From contig URPH01000004.1 of the NCBI GenBank assembly GCA_900549665.1, positions 1 through 64,000 on the forward strand: 64,000 bases of DNA, in the 5' to 3' direction. This document shows, one piece after another, positions 41,434 to 49,822 of the stretch. The notes below the pieces were generated by a model. It saw only the letters and a program-made list of their open reading frames with translations. It searched no databases and was not told where the DNA came from. The stretch's first letter is position 1. Each line of letters starts with the position of its first letter. The position numbers were made by a program, and so were the translations under genes. Origin of the DNA: an uncultured Lachnospiraceae bacterium (lineage in GTDB: Bacteria; Bacillota; Clostridia; Lachnospirales; Lachnospiraceae).

Positions 41434-41853
41434 ATGAGAAATGAGACTATGAGAGAAAGAAATTATTGCAGCGATTATACTAAAAGAAGCTGCCGGGATA
41501 AAAAAACAGCAAAGATTACAGCTAAAAAAAGAAGAGCACAGCAAATGAGAATAAAAGCTTTTTTCTCTGTTATGGCGATACTTTTTGTGGTAGTACTTGG
41601 TACATCGATGTTTTCACTTAAGACACGTGCTAATTCCTTAGAGGGAGCCAATGATTACAAGTATTATACTAATTACTGTATTGAGCCCGGAGAAAGCATC
41701 TGGAGTATTGCTGCGGATCATATAGACTATGCACATTATGACAGCATTCATCAGTATGCAAAAGAGATTCAGAAAATTAACAAAATCACTACGGATCATA
41801 TTACCAATGGTACTTACATTATGCTTCCGTATTATGATGATGAATTAAAATGA
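41434..41853 (+). CDS. LysM-domain membrane protein, YneA-like cell division suppressor
   Basis: The 139-residue product has a very basic cytoplasmic N-terminus, one membrane helix (FFSVMAILFVVVLGTSMF, ~42-59) and an extracellular LysM domain (CIEPGESIWSIAADHIDYAH to NGTYIMLPYYDDE). This equals the layout of YneA of Bacillus, which blocks septation during SOS and is likewise divergent from lexA. The ATG at 41434 follows GGGAG by 12 nt. Promoter and LexA boxes make it almost certainly SOS-induced; inhibition of division is inferred from homology of layout. Confidence 0.85.
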   Translation: MRNETMRERNYCSDYTKRSCRDKKTAKITAKKRRAQQMRIKAFFSVMAILFVVVLGTSMFSLKTRANSLEGANDYKYYTNYCIEPGESIWSIAADHIDYAHYDSIHQYAKEIQKINKITTDHITNGTYIMLPYYDDELK

Positions 41854-41972
41854 AATCTATTTCATTTTGCTTTATAGGAATAATAATATTCAAATTATGT
41901 GGATATGATATCAGGGAAGGGTTAATGGTTTGTTTGTACAAGGAGACAGTAGATGACATTTTACATATGGAT

Positions 41973-42010
41973 CTAACTATTCGCAAAACGTCTGTTTAAC
42001 GAATAGTTAG
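41973..42010. other. Long dyad in the LysM-dtd gap
   Basis: CTAACTATTCG (41973-41983) and CGAATAGTTAG (42000-42010) are perfect 11-base arms, with inner AAAC/GTTT pairing. It lies between two converging genes but has no T-run, so it is not a standard terminator. Use unknown. Confidence 0.6.
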
Positions 42011-42033
42011 TACAGGAAAGGCCCTTATAAACA

Positions 42034-42489
42034 CTATTTCTTTATAATTTCATCCGAATCCAATACAATCGTAAATGGCCCATCATTCGTAAGGTTTACT
42101 TTCATATCTGCACCGAATATTCCGGTTTCCACATGTTTTACCATGGTTTTGCATTGAGCAATAATATATTCATACAATTTGTTTGCATGCTCCGGTTTAC
42201 CTGCTTTTATAAATGACGGACGGTTACCGTGCCGGCAGTCTGCATACAGAGTGAATTGAGAAATCAATAATAGCTCTCCGGATATTTGTTCTAATGATAA
42301 ATTGGTCTTGCCGTTTTCATCTTTAAAGATACGCAGATTTATCATTTTCTGGATCATTTTATCTGCAATGGCTACATCATCTTCATCGGAAACTCCAATA
42401 AAAACGACATACCCCTGATTGATTTTTCCTACAATCTGTTCATCAATGGTTACAGATGCATTAAGTACATTTTGTATTACAAATTTCAT
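42034..42489 (-). CDS. dtd: D-aminoacyl-tRNA deacylase Dtd
   Basis: Removes D-amino acids from mischarged tRNA. The 151-residue protein has LLLISQFTLYADCRHGNRPS and, near the C-terminus, NLTNDGPFTIVLDS, the cis-Pro motif that forms the active site with the partner subunit. It begins MKFVIQNVLNASVTI, typical for the family. Lies 10 nt after the AI-2E permease gene; probably co-transcribed. Confidence 0.96.
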   Translation of the reverse strand: MKFVIQNVLNASVTIDEQIVGKINQGYVVFIGVSDEDDVAIADKMIQKMINLRIFKDENGKTNLSLEQISGELLLISQFTLYADCRHGNRPSFIKAGKPEHANKLYEYIIAQCKTMVKHVETGIFGADMKVNLTNDGPFTIVLDSDEIIKK

Positions 42490-42499
42490 GTTTTATATA

Positions 42500-43957
42500 T
42501 TATTCCTTTATGTTTTCGTCATTTTTGTTTTTATCGTCCGCATTGATCTTATCGGTATTATCGTCGGTATTATCAGTATTATAGGTATTATAGGTATTAT
42601 CGGTATTATCAGATATTTCATTGGAATTCTTGTGTATCAATGCCAATATCTGCGATAAAAGGCTTTTCTTTTGCGCATTTTTAGCAGATTTTCTGGAATT
42701 ACGTTTTTCTTCTTCCGTCAGGAAAATCATGGTATTATCTTCTGTTACTCTGTTTAGAAACTGGTATTCCAAAGTGTTGATCGGCATATTTTTAGCTATC
42801 AGACTGCGGTTGACTTTTCGGCGGAATGCAGCATAAATAAGTGCAAAAATCGGTACGCCGATAGCCATTCCGATAATGCCGAAATATGCTCCGAATAATG
42901 TAATGGAAAAAATAACCCAGAAGCTTGATAAACCGGTTGAGTCACCCAGGATTTTCGGTCCTAAGATATTGCCGTCAAAGGTCTGCAGTAAAATGATCAG
43001 GATCAGGAACTTGATACCGTTTAAGGGGTTGATCAATAGAATAATCAATACACTCGGAACTGCACCGATAAAAGGTCCGAAAAATGGAATGACATTGGTA
43101 ACACCTATAATTACACTGATTAATACAGGATAATTGATATGAAGGAACTTCATTAAAAAGAAACATAAAAATCCAATAATTATGGAATCGATGATTTTAC
43201 CGCTGACATAGGAGCCAAAGGTTTTGTTGGCGTATCTCATATCACTGATCAACTCATTGGCTCTTTTTTTGGAACAGAATGCGTAGATTATTTTTTTACT
43301 CTGTCCGGCAAACTGCTCTTTGCTGCACAATACATATACAGATACAATCAGACCAATGATCAGATTCCACATACCCTTAAGAACACCGATAAGACTTAAT
43401 GATACCTCTTTTACAATGATATTCATCTGTGGAAGCAGGCTGTTGTTAAGCCAGCCGTTTAATTCATCTGAATAGGTATTAAGCATATTGTTGGCAAAGT
43501 CTTCGATGTCTTTGTTAATGGATAAGGTTGAATCAATCCATTTTTCAAGGTTATTAACATAGATTGGAAATTGCAAAACAATACTCTGGATACTGGATAT
43601 CATTTCTTTTAATACAATGGAAAAGAAGATATACAGCAGGTATATGAATAAAAACAGGGTCAATAATACGGCAAGCCCACGGATACGTTTTTTGGTCTTT
43701 GAGGAGCCGGTATTGATTTTGCATTTTTGATAGATCGGAATCAGAATATAATTTTCAAAAAAAGAACAGATCGGGGTAAGTAAATATGCAAAAACAAGTC
43801 CGAATATGATAGGCGAACAGGTCTTTGACAAAGAAGAAAAAATCTGAAAAAATCTTGTCGGATGAAATACAATATAATAAAATACGATGGAAGCTGCAAG
43901 CACACAAAATGCAGTAATCCCCCAGTAGATATATTTTTTATCCCATTGAAATTTCAA
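42500..43957 (-). CDS. AI-2E family transporter (PerM-type membrane protein)
   Basis: The 485-residue polytopic protein has the PerM/TqsA layout: two N-terminal helices, a long extracytoplasmic segment (residues ~120-200), and helices including TNVIPFFGPFIGAVPSVLIIL and DGNILGPKILGDSTGLSSFW, family signatures. Substrate is not predictable. A TTG at 43957 is preferred, 10 nt after GGAGG. The C-terminal ~40 residues are an Asn/Thr/Asp repeat encoded by a 9-bp repeat. Transcribed from an extended -10 promoter upstream. Confidence 0.9.
   Translation of the reverse strand: MKFQWDKKYIYWGITAFCVLAASIVFYYIVFHPTRFFQIFSSLSKTCSPIIFGLVFAYLLTPICSFFENYILIPIYQKCKINTGSSKTKKRIRGLAVLLTLFLFIYLLYIFFSIVLKEMISSIQSIVLQFPIYVNNLEKWIDSTLSINKDIEDFANNMLNTYSDELNGWLNNSLLPQMNIIVKEVSLSLIGVLKGMWNLIIGLIVSVYVLCSKEQFAGQSKKIIYAFCSKKRANELISDMRYANKTFGSYVSGKIIDSIIIGFLCFFLMKFLHINYPVLISVIIGVTNVIPFFGPFIGAVPSVLIILLINPLNGIKFLILIILLQTFDGNILGPKILGDSTGLSSFWVIFSITLFGAYFGIIGMAIGVPIFALIYAAFRRKVNRSLIAKNMPINTLEYQFLNRVTEDNTMIFLTEEEKRNSRKSAKNAQKKSLLSQILALIHKNSNEISDNTDNTYNTYNTDNTDDNTDKINADDKNKNDENIKE
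42549..42611 (-). repeat. 9-bp tandem repeat at the end of the AI-2E permease gene
   Basis: About seven imperfect units of GGTATTATC (plus strand) encode repeats of N-T-D/Y in the C-terminal tail. Because the unit is a multiple of three, copy-number change keeps the frame. Confidence 0.8.
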
Positions 43958-44061
43958 GGTAACTGAACCTCCAATCTTAGTCTTATGCTTATCCTGAACA
44001 TGAAAAATCCGCTGATTTAATACGCGCAAACCACTGTTTTCTCATGTATGGCGGATGTTGT

Positions 44062-44126
44062 CCCGAGTTCAAAAGTCTTATCGAACAGATACGAACGATT
44101 TTTGAACTTTTGATCCTGATTATCAT
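44062..44126. repeat. Diverged palindrome, possible relative of the ruvB/parC repeat
   Basis: TCAAAAGT (44069-44076) pairs with ACTTTTGA (44106-44113), and flanks GATGTTG and TATCATC extend the dyad imperfectly. The pattern GATG...TCAAAAG resembles each half of the palindromic repeat. Relationship is tentative. Confidence 0.35.
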
Positions 44127-44131
44127 CTAAA

Positions 44132-44140
44132 ATTATAGCA
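44132..44140 (-). promoter_or_regulatory. Extended -10 promoter of the AI-2E permease gene
   Basis: The minus strand reads TGCTATAAT, an extended -10 (TGnTATAAT). No good -35 is visible. The transcript would carry the diverged palindrome in its leader. Confidence 0.5.
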
Positions 44141-44304
44141 TATGCCATTTTGAAATACCAGAAATCATATCAATTTCTTTATAATAATTAAACATACTTT
44201 GTAATTTTATTGTATAATAAATAATAGAAAGTAGCGATTTAAGCAGTAGATCAGCGGATTTCTCATATCAGATTTACAATGTCGTTTATGGAGATGATAA
44301 CAAT

Positions 44305-45366
44305 ATGAATCCTGCTCATGACAATTATCATGAAAAGATCAAGATTGATCAGACGTTAAAATTACGCGAGACCATGGACACTCTTCCACGCTTCTGCCGT
44401 TCTTTTTTCATTGGAGTGGACAATTCCATGTCTGCACGAACTAAGCTGGGCTATGCGTTTGATCTGCGTATTTTTTTTGAGTTTTTAAAAGAGTCCAATC
44501 CCACCTTGCGCAATCAGGATATCACGGAGTTTCGCATTGAACTTTTAGATGAGATAAAAAAAGATGATATTGAGGAATATCTGGAATATCTGACCTGTTA
44601 TGAAAAGGATGGTCATGTATATACCAATGATGAACTGGGGAAATCCCGGAAGCTGGCCTCTTTAAGAAGTTTTTATAATTTCTTTTATCAATCCGAAAAG
44701 ATTAAGACCAATCCGGCTTCTATGGTAAAGGCACCCAAAAAGCACGAAAAAGAAATTATCAGACTGGATCCCAATGAGGTAGCTATCCTGCTTGAAGCTG
44801 TTGAAAATGGGGAAAATCTGACGAAAAATGAACTTCGATATCATAACAAGACCAAGATTCGTGATCTGGCAATTCTGACACTTTTACTTGGTACCGGGAT
44901 CCGTGTTTCCGAATGTGTCGGTCTTAACATTCAAGATGTGGATTTTGACAACTGCGGTATTATTGTGCAGAGAAAAGGTGGTTACCGTTCTGTTGTATAT
45001 TTCGGTGATGAGGTTGAGAAAGCTCTGAGGAACTATATGGCTCAACGTACGGAAATCATCCCGATGACCGGTCATGAGGATGCCCTCTTTTTATCTATGC
45101 AGAATAAGCGAATCACGGTACGTGCTATCGAAAATCTGGTCAAAAAATATGCGTCCAGAGTTACCTCGTTAAAGAAAATTACTCCGCACAAGCTCAGGAG
45201 TACTTATGGCACCAGTCTTTATCAGGAAACCGGGGATATTTATCTGGTAGCCGATGTGCTTGGTCACAAAAGTGTAGAGACAACCCGTAAGCATTATGCA
45301 GCTCAATCCGATGCAAGGCGAAGGATGGCAAGAAATGCCGTTAAATTGCGCTCTGACAGTGAGTGA
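44305..45366 (+). CDS. Tyrosine recombinase of the XerC/XerD type
   Basis: Site-specific recombinase, 353 residues. The N-terminal SAM-like DNA-binding domain spans ~30-140. The catalytic set is complete: R in LLGTGIRVSECVGL, K in the hairpin RKGGYRSVVY, HKLR, GHKSVETTRKH and the nucleophile Y in KHYAAQ. GGAGATG precedes the ATG. No phage or integron genes flank it, and the sequence composition matches its surroundings, so a chromosomal Xer-like role is more likely than a mobile integrase. XerC versus XerD is not decidable here. Confidence 0.9.
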   Translation: MNPAHDNYHEKIKIDQTLKLRETMDTLPRFCRSFFIGVDNSMSARTKLGYAFDLRIFFEFLKESNPTLRNQDITEFRIELLDEIKKDDIEEYLEYLTCYEKDGHVYTNDELGKSRKLASLRSFYNFFYQSEKIKTNPASMVKAPKKHEKEIIRLDPNEVAILLEAVENGENLTKNELRYHNKTKIRDLAILTLLLGTGIRVSECVGLNIQDVDFDNCGIIVQRKGGYRSVVYFGDEVEKALRNYMAQRTEIIPMTGHEDALFLSMQNKRITVRAIENLVKKYASRVTSLKKITPHKLRSTYGTSLYQETGDIYLVADVLGHKSVETTRKHYAAQSDARRRMARNAVKLRSDSE

Positions 45367-45425
45367 TGATACTAAATAATAACCAAAATTAGAAGGCTGA
45401 AATCATAACAAATTTAAAAATAATA

Positions 45426-45475
45426 AAAAGCCGATATCTTATATACAGAAATCAGACTGGATAATGGATATCGGC
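45426..45475 (-). terminator. Terminator of the cytidylate-kinase-like gene
   Basis: AAGCCGATATC (45426-45436) pairs with GATATCGGCTT (45465-45475). Read on the minus strand the stem is followed by a T-run (TTTTTATTATTTTT). Its use by the converging recombinase gene is less clear. Confidence 0.75.
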
Positions 45476-45520
45476 TTATATATACTATTTTATTTATCGC
45501 AGATCATTTATAACAGATTA

Positions 45521-46141
45521 TCATTTGGTCTCAAAATCTGTAATAAATTGTTTGATCAGATTGACGGAACCTTCAATTCCCAAAATAGAACTATTGATGG
45601 ATAAATCATAGGAATCTGCTCTGCCCCATTTTTTTGATGAATAATAGTTGTAATAGCTCTGTCTTTGTTTGTCTTTTTTGACGATCATATCTTTGGCTTT
45701 TGCTTCGCTTAAGTTATATTTTTTGACAATTCTTTCAACCTTACACGCTTCATTGCCGTGGATAAAGATATTTAAGCAGTTTTTATAATCGGATAATGCA
45801 TAATCGGCACACCTGCCAACGATAACGCAGGGGCCTTCATCAGCTATTTTTTTAATTGCGTCAAACTGTGCCAAAAAAACTTTCTGACTGATCGGCATAT
45901 CTACCATAGCCGCTGAATTGTAACCAAAAGAATAGGTGTCCATGACCAGATTGTAAAGAAAACTGTTGGTAGGTCTCTCATCATGCATCTGAATCATTTC
46001 CTCACAATAGCCGCTTTCTTTTGCGGCACGTGTCAGTAATTCTTTATCATAAAATGGAATACCCAACTCCTTTGCAAGCCTTTCGCCAATTTCTCTTCCG
46101 CCAGAACCAAACTGTCTGCCAATTGTGATAATTGTATTCAT
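45521..46141 (-). CDS. Cytidylate kinase-like family protein
   Basis: A 206-residue P-loop protein of the cytidylate kinase-like family. It begins MNTIITIGRQFGSGGREIGE, with the nucleotide loop GRQFGSGG, and continues AKELGIPFYDKELL; later VIVGRCADYAL and KKDKQRQSYYNYYSSKKWG. It differs from true Cmk in lacking the NMP-binding insert, so the substrate is uncertain. The ATG at 46141 is chosen because the family starts there; the open frame further upstream runs through a hairpin. It has its own promoter and a long leader with a 19-bp hairpin. Confidence 0.88.
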   Translation of the reverse strand: MNTIITIGRQFGSGGREIGERLAKELGIPFYDKELLTRAAKESGYCEEMIQMHDERPTNSFLYNLVMDTYSFGYNSAAMVDMPISQKVFLAQFDAIKKIADEGPCVIVGRCADYALSDYKNCLNIFIHGNEACKVERIVKKYNLSEAKAKDMIVKKDKQRQSYYNYYSSKKWGRADSYDLSINSSILGIEGSVNLIKQFITDFETK

Positions 46142-46174
46142 ATGTCCATACCCCGTTTCTGTTTGTAATATGTT

Positions 46175-46220
46175 GTTTTTGTCATTGCAAAAGATTAAAA
46201 ACTTTTGCAATGACAAAAAC
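46175..46220 (-). other. 19-bp perfect hairpin in the leader of the cytidylate-kinase-like gene
   Basis: GTTTTTGTCATTGCAAAAG (46175-46193) pairs without mismatch with its complement at 46202-46220 across an 8-base loop. It lies between the promoter and the start codon, ending 34 nt before the ATG. No terminator T-run follows on the minus strand. Confidence 0.75.
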
Positions 46221-46291
46221 ATAAATAAGCAATCATTTTCAAAGAAAAATAGACTAAAAATGTTTTTGAGTATTGCTTCAATATATAGTAT

Positions 46292-46320
46292 ATTATATAA
46301 AAATTTCACACAAGATGCAA
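46292..46320 (-). promoter_or_regulatory. Promoter of the cytidylate-kinase-like gene
   Basis: On the minus strand TTGCAT (46320-46315), 17 bases, TATAAT (46297-46292). The leader would be about 145 nt. Confidence 0.7.
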
Positions 46321-46390
46321 GAATTTACAGAAAATAAACTTTCTTTTATTTATTTATAAGACAGCAAATGATGGATGTAAATAAAAGTCA

Positions 46391-46440
46391 AAATCAAAAA
46401 ATAAAGCCATACACAATCAATCGATCATGTATGGCTTTAT
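46391..46440 (-). terminator. Terminator of cstA
   Basis: ATAAAGCCATACA (46401-46413) pairs with TGTATGGCTTTAT (46428-46440); on the minus strand it is followed by TTTTTTGATTT. It closes the cstA transcription unit. Confidence 0.85.
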
Positions 46441-46490
46441 ATTTATTATCTTTTGTATTCAGCTATGTAATCTGTTGATCAGATGTACAA

Positions 46491-48218
46491 TTAAGCTGCT
46501 TTCTTTTTATCTTTGGTCAGTGTCTGGATACCTTCAATAACAAGAACGATTGCAAGGATAACTAACAGTGCACCTAAGATAGCCTGTGCATAAGGACCCC
46601 AGTCAGCTCCGCCTGCTTTGATGATACCAATCTGGTTTTTGATTGTCAGGCATAATGAGCAGATTGTAACTACGATCATGAATGCCATAGGAATTAAGAA
46701 CATCTTGTTGTTCTTTCCTACGTTTCCAAGCCATGTAGCAACAGCTAACAGACCGATACCTGCAAGTAACTGGTTGGCAGCACCGAATAATCCCCAGATC
46801 TTAGCATAACCTGTCATACCAAGTAAGATACCAAGTACAACTGTTAAGATGGTTGCAAAGTAAGGATTGACCATAACTTTCTTCCAGCCCTGTTTGATAT
46901 CCTTGGGTGTCTGTCCGGGCTCAAGCCAGAACTCCTGGAACATGAAACGAGCAAGTCTTGTAGCTGTATCAAGTGATGTTAAGCAGAATGCTGAGTATGT
47001 TAATACTAACAGAGAGTATAAAATCTGGTAGCTTCCGGGAATAACATCATCGATCATATGAGCGATACCACCACCGAAGATAGCGGTTGCACCTGTTAAA
47101 GGTGAATCAGGATTAACTGCATTCCAGTGATATGCATATCCGATTGCGCAAAGTGTTAATACAGCAAGTACACATTCAAGTAACATTCCGCCGTATGCGA
47201 TCGGTTTAGCATCCGTTTCTTTATCCAGCTGTTTAGATGTTGTACCGGATGAAACCAGTGAGTGGAAACCGGAAATAGCACCACATGCAACAGTTGTAAA
47301 CAATACAGGGAATAAGTATTGTACACCATTTCCGTTATCTACAGCAAAGCCAGAGAAAGCCTGAAAATCTGTAAATGAAGGATGTGCTACAACAACACCG
47401 AATACTGCAACGATGAGCATTGCATAAAGTAAGAATGAGCTTAAGTAATCTCTGGGCTGTAATAAGATCCATACAGGTGTTACAGAAGCAATTGCGATAT
47501 AAGCACCAACGATCCACATCCATGTCTTTGTAGAAAGATATAAAGGATGGAAGTTCATACCGATAGCCATAACTGCGATAATTGCAATTACACCAACAAT
47601 AGATGCAACAAGCATCGGAGCATTACGACGGTATACAAAGAAACCGAAGGCAATAGCAACAACGATGAACAGTAAGGAAATCATTGCTACGGATGCAGGT
47701 GTTGCAGATTTAGCCATATCAACAGCTCCGCTTTCATCGTATACAGCACCAAATGTGGTTGCAACGATAGAGGCAAATGCAGCAACGACCAGGATTAGTG
47801 TTAAATATGAGAAAATGATAAAGAGTCTTTTGGCTCTTCTGCTCATATTTGCAGAAATAATTTCACCGATAGACTGTCCTTTATGACGAAGTGATGCAAA
47901 TAAGGCACCAAAGTCATGGACACCACCGAAGAAAATACCTCCGACTAAGATCCAAAGTGCAACAGGCAGCCATCCAAACATAGCTGCACCGATTGGTCCG
48001 GTAATCGGGCCGGCACCGGCGATAGATGAGAAATGATGTCCCATCAATACGGGTGCTTTAGCAGGAACATAGTCAACACCATCTTCCATGCTGTGTGCGG
48101 GTGTTTCTTTTTGTGATCCATCACCAACACCCCACTGTTTGCACAGCCATCCGCCGTAGAAAATATATCCACATACAAGAATAGCAATACAAATGATTAA
48201 AAGTACTAACGAATTCAT
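46491..48218 (-). CDS. cstA: Carbon starvation protein CstA family transporter
   Basis: Polytopic inner-membrane protein of the CstA family, linked to peptide or pyruvate uptake. The 575-residue product has ~16 helices and the CstA patterns KAPVLMGHHFSSIAGAGPITGP, FFGGVHDFGALFASLRHKG and SFHSLVSSGTTSKQLDKETDA. The start codon overlaps the stop of the upstream gene by one base (TAATG), and AAGGAGAGA of its ribosome site lies within that gene's last codons, so translation is coupled. Confidence 0.95.
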   Translation of the reverse strand: MNSLVLLIICIAILVCGYIFYGGWLCKQWGVGDGSQKETPAHSMEDGVDYVPAKAPVLMGHHFSSIAGAGPITGPIGAAMFGWLPVALWILVGGIFFGGVHDFGALFASLRHKGQSIGEIISANMSRRAKRLFIIFSYLTLILVVAAFASIVATTFGAVYDESGAVDMAKSATPASVAMISLLFIVVAIAFGFFVYRRNAPMLVASIVGVIAIIAVMAIGMNFHPLYLSTKTWMWIVGAYIAIASVTPVWILLQPRDYLSSFLLYAMLIVAVFGVVVAHPSFTDFQAFSGFAVDNGNGVQYLFPVLFTTVACGAISGFHSLVSSGTTSKQLDKETDAKPIAYGGMLLECVLAVLTLCAIGYAYHWNAVNPDSPLTGATAIFGGGIAHMIDDVIPGSYQILYSLLVLTYSAFCLTSLDTATRLARFMFQEFWLEPGQTPKDIKQGWKKVMVNPYFATILTVVLGILLGMTGYAKIWGLFGAANQLLAGIGLLAVATWLGNVGKNNKMFLIPMAFMIVVTICSLCLTIKNQIGIIKAGGADWGPYAQAILGALLVILAIVLVIEGIQTLTKDKKKAA

Positions 48219-48745
48219 TATAGTCTCTCCTTCCTCTTTTTTGAATACAGTACTTTTTTCATAACTTTCACTACACTTCTTCCACTATAATTGGAATACA
48301 ATTTATCTCCCTTAATCACATATAAAGCAGCTCTGTAATCCAGCCATCCATGTAATGAAAAATGAAAACTTTGGTAAATACGACACTTTTTCAATGCCTT
48401 AATGGCATCTTCATCCGCCTCATCCACGATGAAAACAGGCGTGATAAAAGTGTACATATGACCGGGACCGATGTTCATACGGCTCTTGCCATCTTCTAAA
48501 ACAATGTCCCTGTATTGCTCAAATAACTCTTTCGTCAGATGAGGAATATCAATAATGTATAAAAATTCTTCACTGTCTGAAGACCACAATTCGGCTTTCT
48601 GGACCAGAACATATTTTTGTGAATGCTCAAAAAAATCACAGCGGGCTGTGATCATACCATGCTCACCATTGAACATATTGACATTATAATAAGCTGTATA
48701 ACTGTCCAGTAATCTGTCGATTGCAGTTTCGCGAGTATATATCAA
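48218..48745 (-). CDS. Unassigned cytoplasmic protein coupled to cstA
   Basis: I do not recognise the family. The 175-residue protein has no membrane segment. It begins MIYTRETAIDRLLDSYTAYY, has a beta-rich middle (GMITARCDFFEHSQKYVLVQ, YTFITPVFIVDEADEDAI) and a very basic C-terminus (KKVLYSKKRKERL) whose codons include the ribosome site of cstA. Co-transcribed with cstA from a good promoter at 48789-48817. A regulatory or accessory role for CstA is inferred only from coupling. Confidence 0.75.
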   Translation of the reverse strand: MIYTRETAIDRLLDSYTAYYNVNMFNGEHGMITARCDFFEHSQKYVLVQKAELWSSDSEEFLYIIDIPHLTKELFEQYRDIVLEDGKSRMNIGPGHMYTFITPVFIVDEADEDAIKALKKCRIYQSFHFSLHGWLDYRAALYVIKGDKLYSNYSGRSVVKVMKKVLYSKKRKERL

Positions 48746-48788
48746 AATGTAATCTCCTTCATTTTAACACTTTAAAGCAACCTTATAA

Positions 48789-48817
48789 ATTATAATCTCA
48801 GAATATCGCAGATTCAA
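48789..48817 (-). promoter_or_regulatory. Promoter of the cstA operon
   Basis: On the minus strand TTGAAT (48817-48812), 17 bases, TATAAT (48794-48789), 44 nt upstream of the first gene. Confidence 0.75.
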
Positions 48818-48904
48818 GTTTTTTTTGAAATTTTTACGCAAAAAAGCTAATAATGTGTAATATTTCAACGTGTTTAAGCAATTTAAAATAAATTCATCGG
48901 AGTA

Positions 48905-49822
48905 TTAAGACAAAATATCCAGCAAATGAGAAAAATACTCCGGCAACGGAGCTTCAAACTCCATATACTGATTGGTTATCGGATGTATAAAACCAATGAT
49001 CATGGCATGCAGACACTGTCCCTGCAGATGAAATTTGGATGGACGTACGCCATATATTTCATCACCAAGCAAGGGGTGCCCGATGGAAGTCATGTGTACA
49101 CGGATCTGGTGTGTCCTGCCGGTTTCAAGCCGGCATTCAATATAAGAATAACCCTCAAACTGCTGTAAAACACGATAATGTGTCACAGCACTTTTACCAT
49201 TCTTATAATTAACAGCCATTTTTTTACGATCTTTTTCATCACGTCCGATCGGAGCATCGATACTTCCTTCGGTGTTATCAAAATTGCCATATACAATGGC
49301 ACGATATTTTCTGGTAATGGAATGCTCTTTTAACTGGTCTGCAATGCTGTTGTGAGCCTTTTCGGTTTTGCATACGATCAGAGAGCCCGTAGTATCCTTA
49401 TCAATCCGGTGTACGATACCGGGGCGGAATACGCCGTTGATCCCGGATAACTGTCCTTTGCAATGATATAAAAGCCCATTTACCAGAGTACCGGTATAAT
49501 GGCCGGCAGATGGATGGACTACCATGTTTTTGGGCTTATTGACAATTAAAAGATCGGTATCTTCATATAAAATATCCAACGGAATATCTTCAGGTGTGAT
49601 TTCCGGTTCCATGCAGGGCGGTATACAGCATCGGATCAGATCACCTTCTTTTAGATGATAATTGGCCTTGATTACCTTATCATTTGCATAGGCGTTTCCA
49701 TCCTTGATCATTTTCTGGATATAAGAACGGGACATATCTTTAAAATAGGCGGTAAGTACCTTATCAATGCGTTCGTCCTCATCCTCACCCGTAGCCTGAA
49801 AGGTTATGATTTCATCAGTCAT
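48905..49822 (-). CDS. rluD: RluD-type 23S rRNA pseudouridine synthase
   Basis: The 305-residue protein has an N-terminal S4 domain (DERIDKVLTAYFKDMSRSYI) and the RluA-family core with GIVHRIDKDTTGSLIVCKTEKAH, where the Asp in RID is catalytic, and GRTHQIRVHMTSIGHPLLGD. It follows lspA with an 8-nt overlap, as in Bacillus (lspA-ylyB). The precise uridines are inferred from RluD, not proven. Confidence 0.93.
   Translation of the reverse strand: MTDEIITFQATGEDEDERIDKVLTAYFKDMSRSYIQKMIKDGNAYANDKVIKANYHLKEGDLIRCCIPPCMEPEITPEDIPLDILYEDTDLLIVNKPKNMVVHPSAGHYTGTLVNGLLYHCKGQLSGINGVFRPGIVHRIDKDTTGSLIVCKTEKAHNSIADQLKEHSITRKYRAIVYGNFDNTEGSIDAPIGRDEKDRKKMAVNYKNGKSAVTHYRVLQQFEGYSYIECRLETGRTHQIRVHMTSIGHPLLGDEIYGVRPSKFHLQGQCLHAMIIGFIHPITNQYMEFEAPLPEYFSHLLDILS

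Larger units (their letters stand above)
43958..44304. other. 347-nt divergent gap between the AI-2E permease and the Xer-type gene
   Basis: No gene seen. Contains the permease ribosome site, a diverged palindrome (44062-44126), an extended -10 promoter for the permease (44132-44140, minus), and a TATAAT at 44213-44218 that may serve the recombinase but lacks a good -35. Confidence 0.6.
46142..46490. other. 349-nt gap between the cytidylate-kinase-like gene and cstA
   Basis: No gene seen. From low to high coordinate it holds the kinase leader with a perfect hairpin (46175-46220), the kinase promoter (46292-46320, minus) and the cstA terminator (46391-46440). Confidence 0.7.

Noticed and set aside
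41973..42010. A dif-like Xer recombination site
   Set aside because: It does not show the dif layout of two 11-base Xer sites around a 6-base centre with the AT-rich conserved halves; the dyad arms are unrelated.
44305..45366. Phage or integron integrase marking a mobile element
   Set aside because: No phage, att-like direct repeats, tRNA or cassette genes flank it and neighbours are ordinary chromosomal genes.
46142..46309. N-terminal extension of the cytidylate-kinase-like protein
   Set aside because: The frame is open but would translate the perfect hairpin and overlap the promoter; the family starts at the P-loop strand, so the ATG at 46141 is used.
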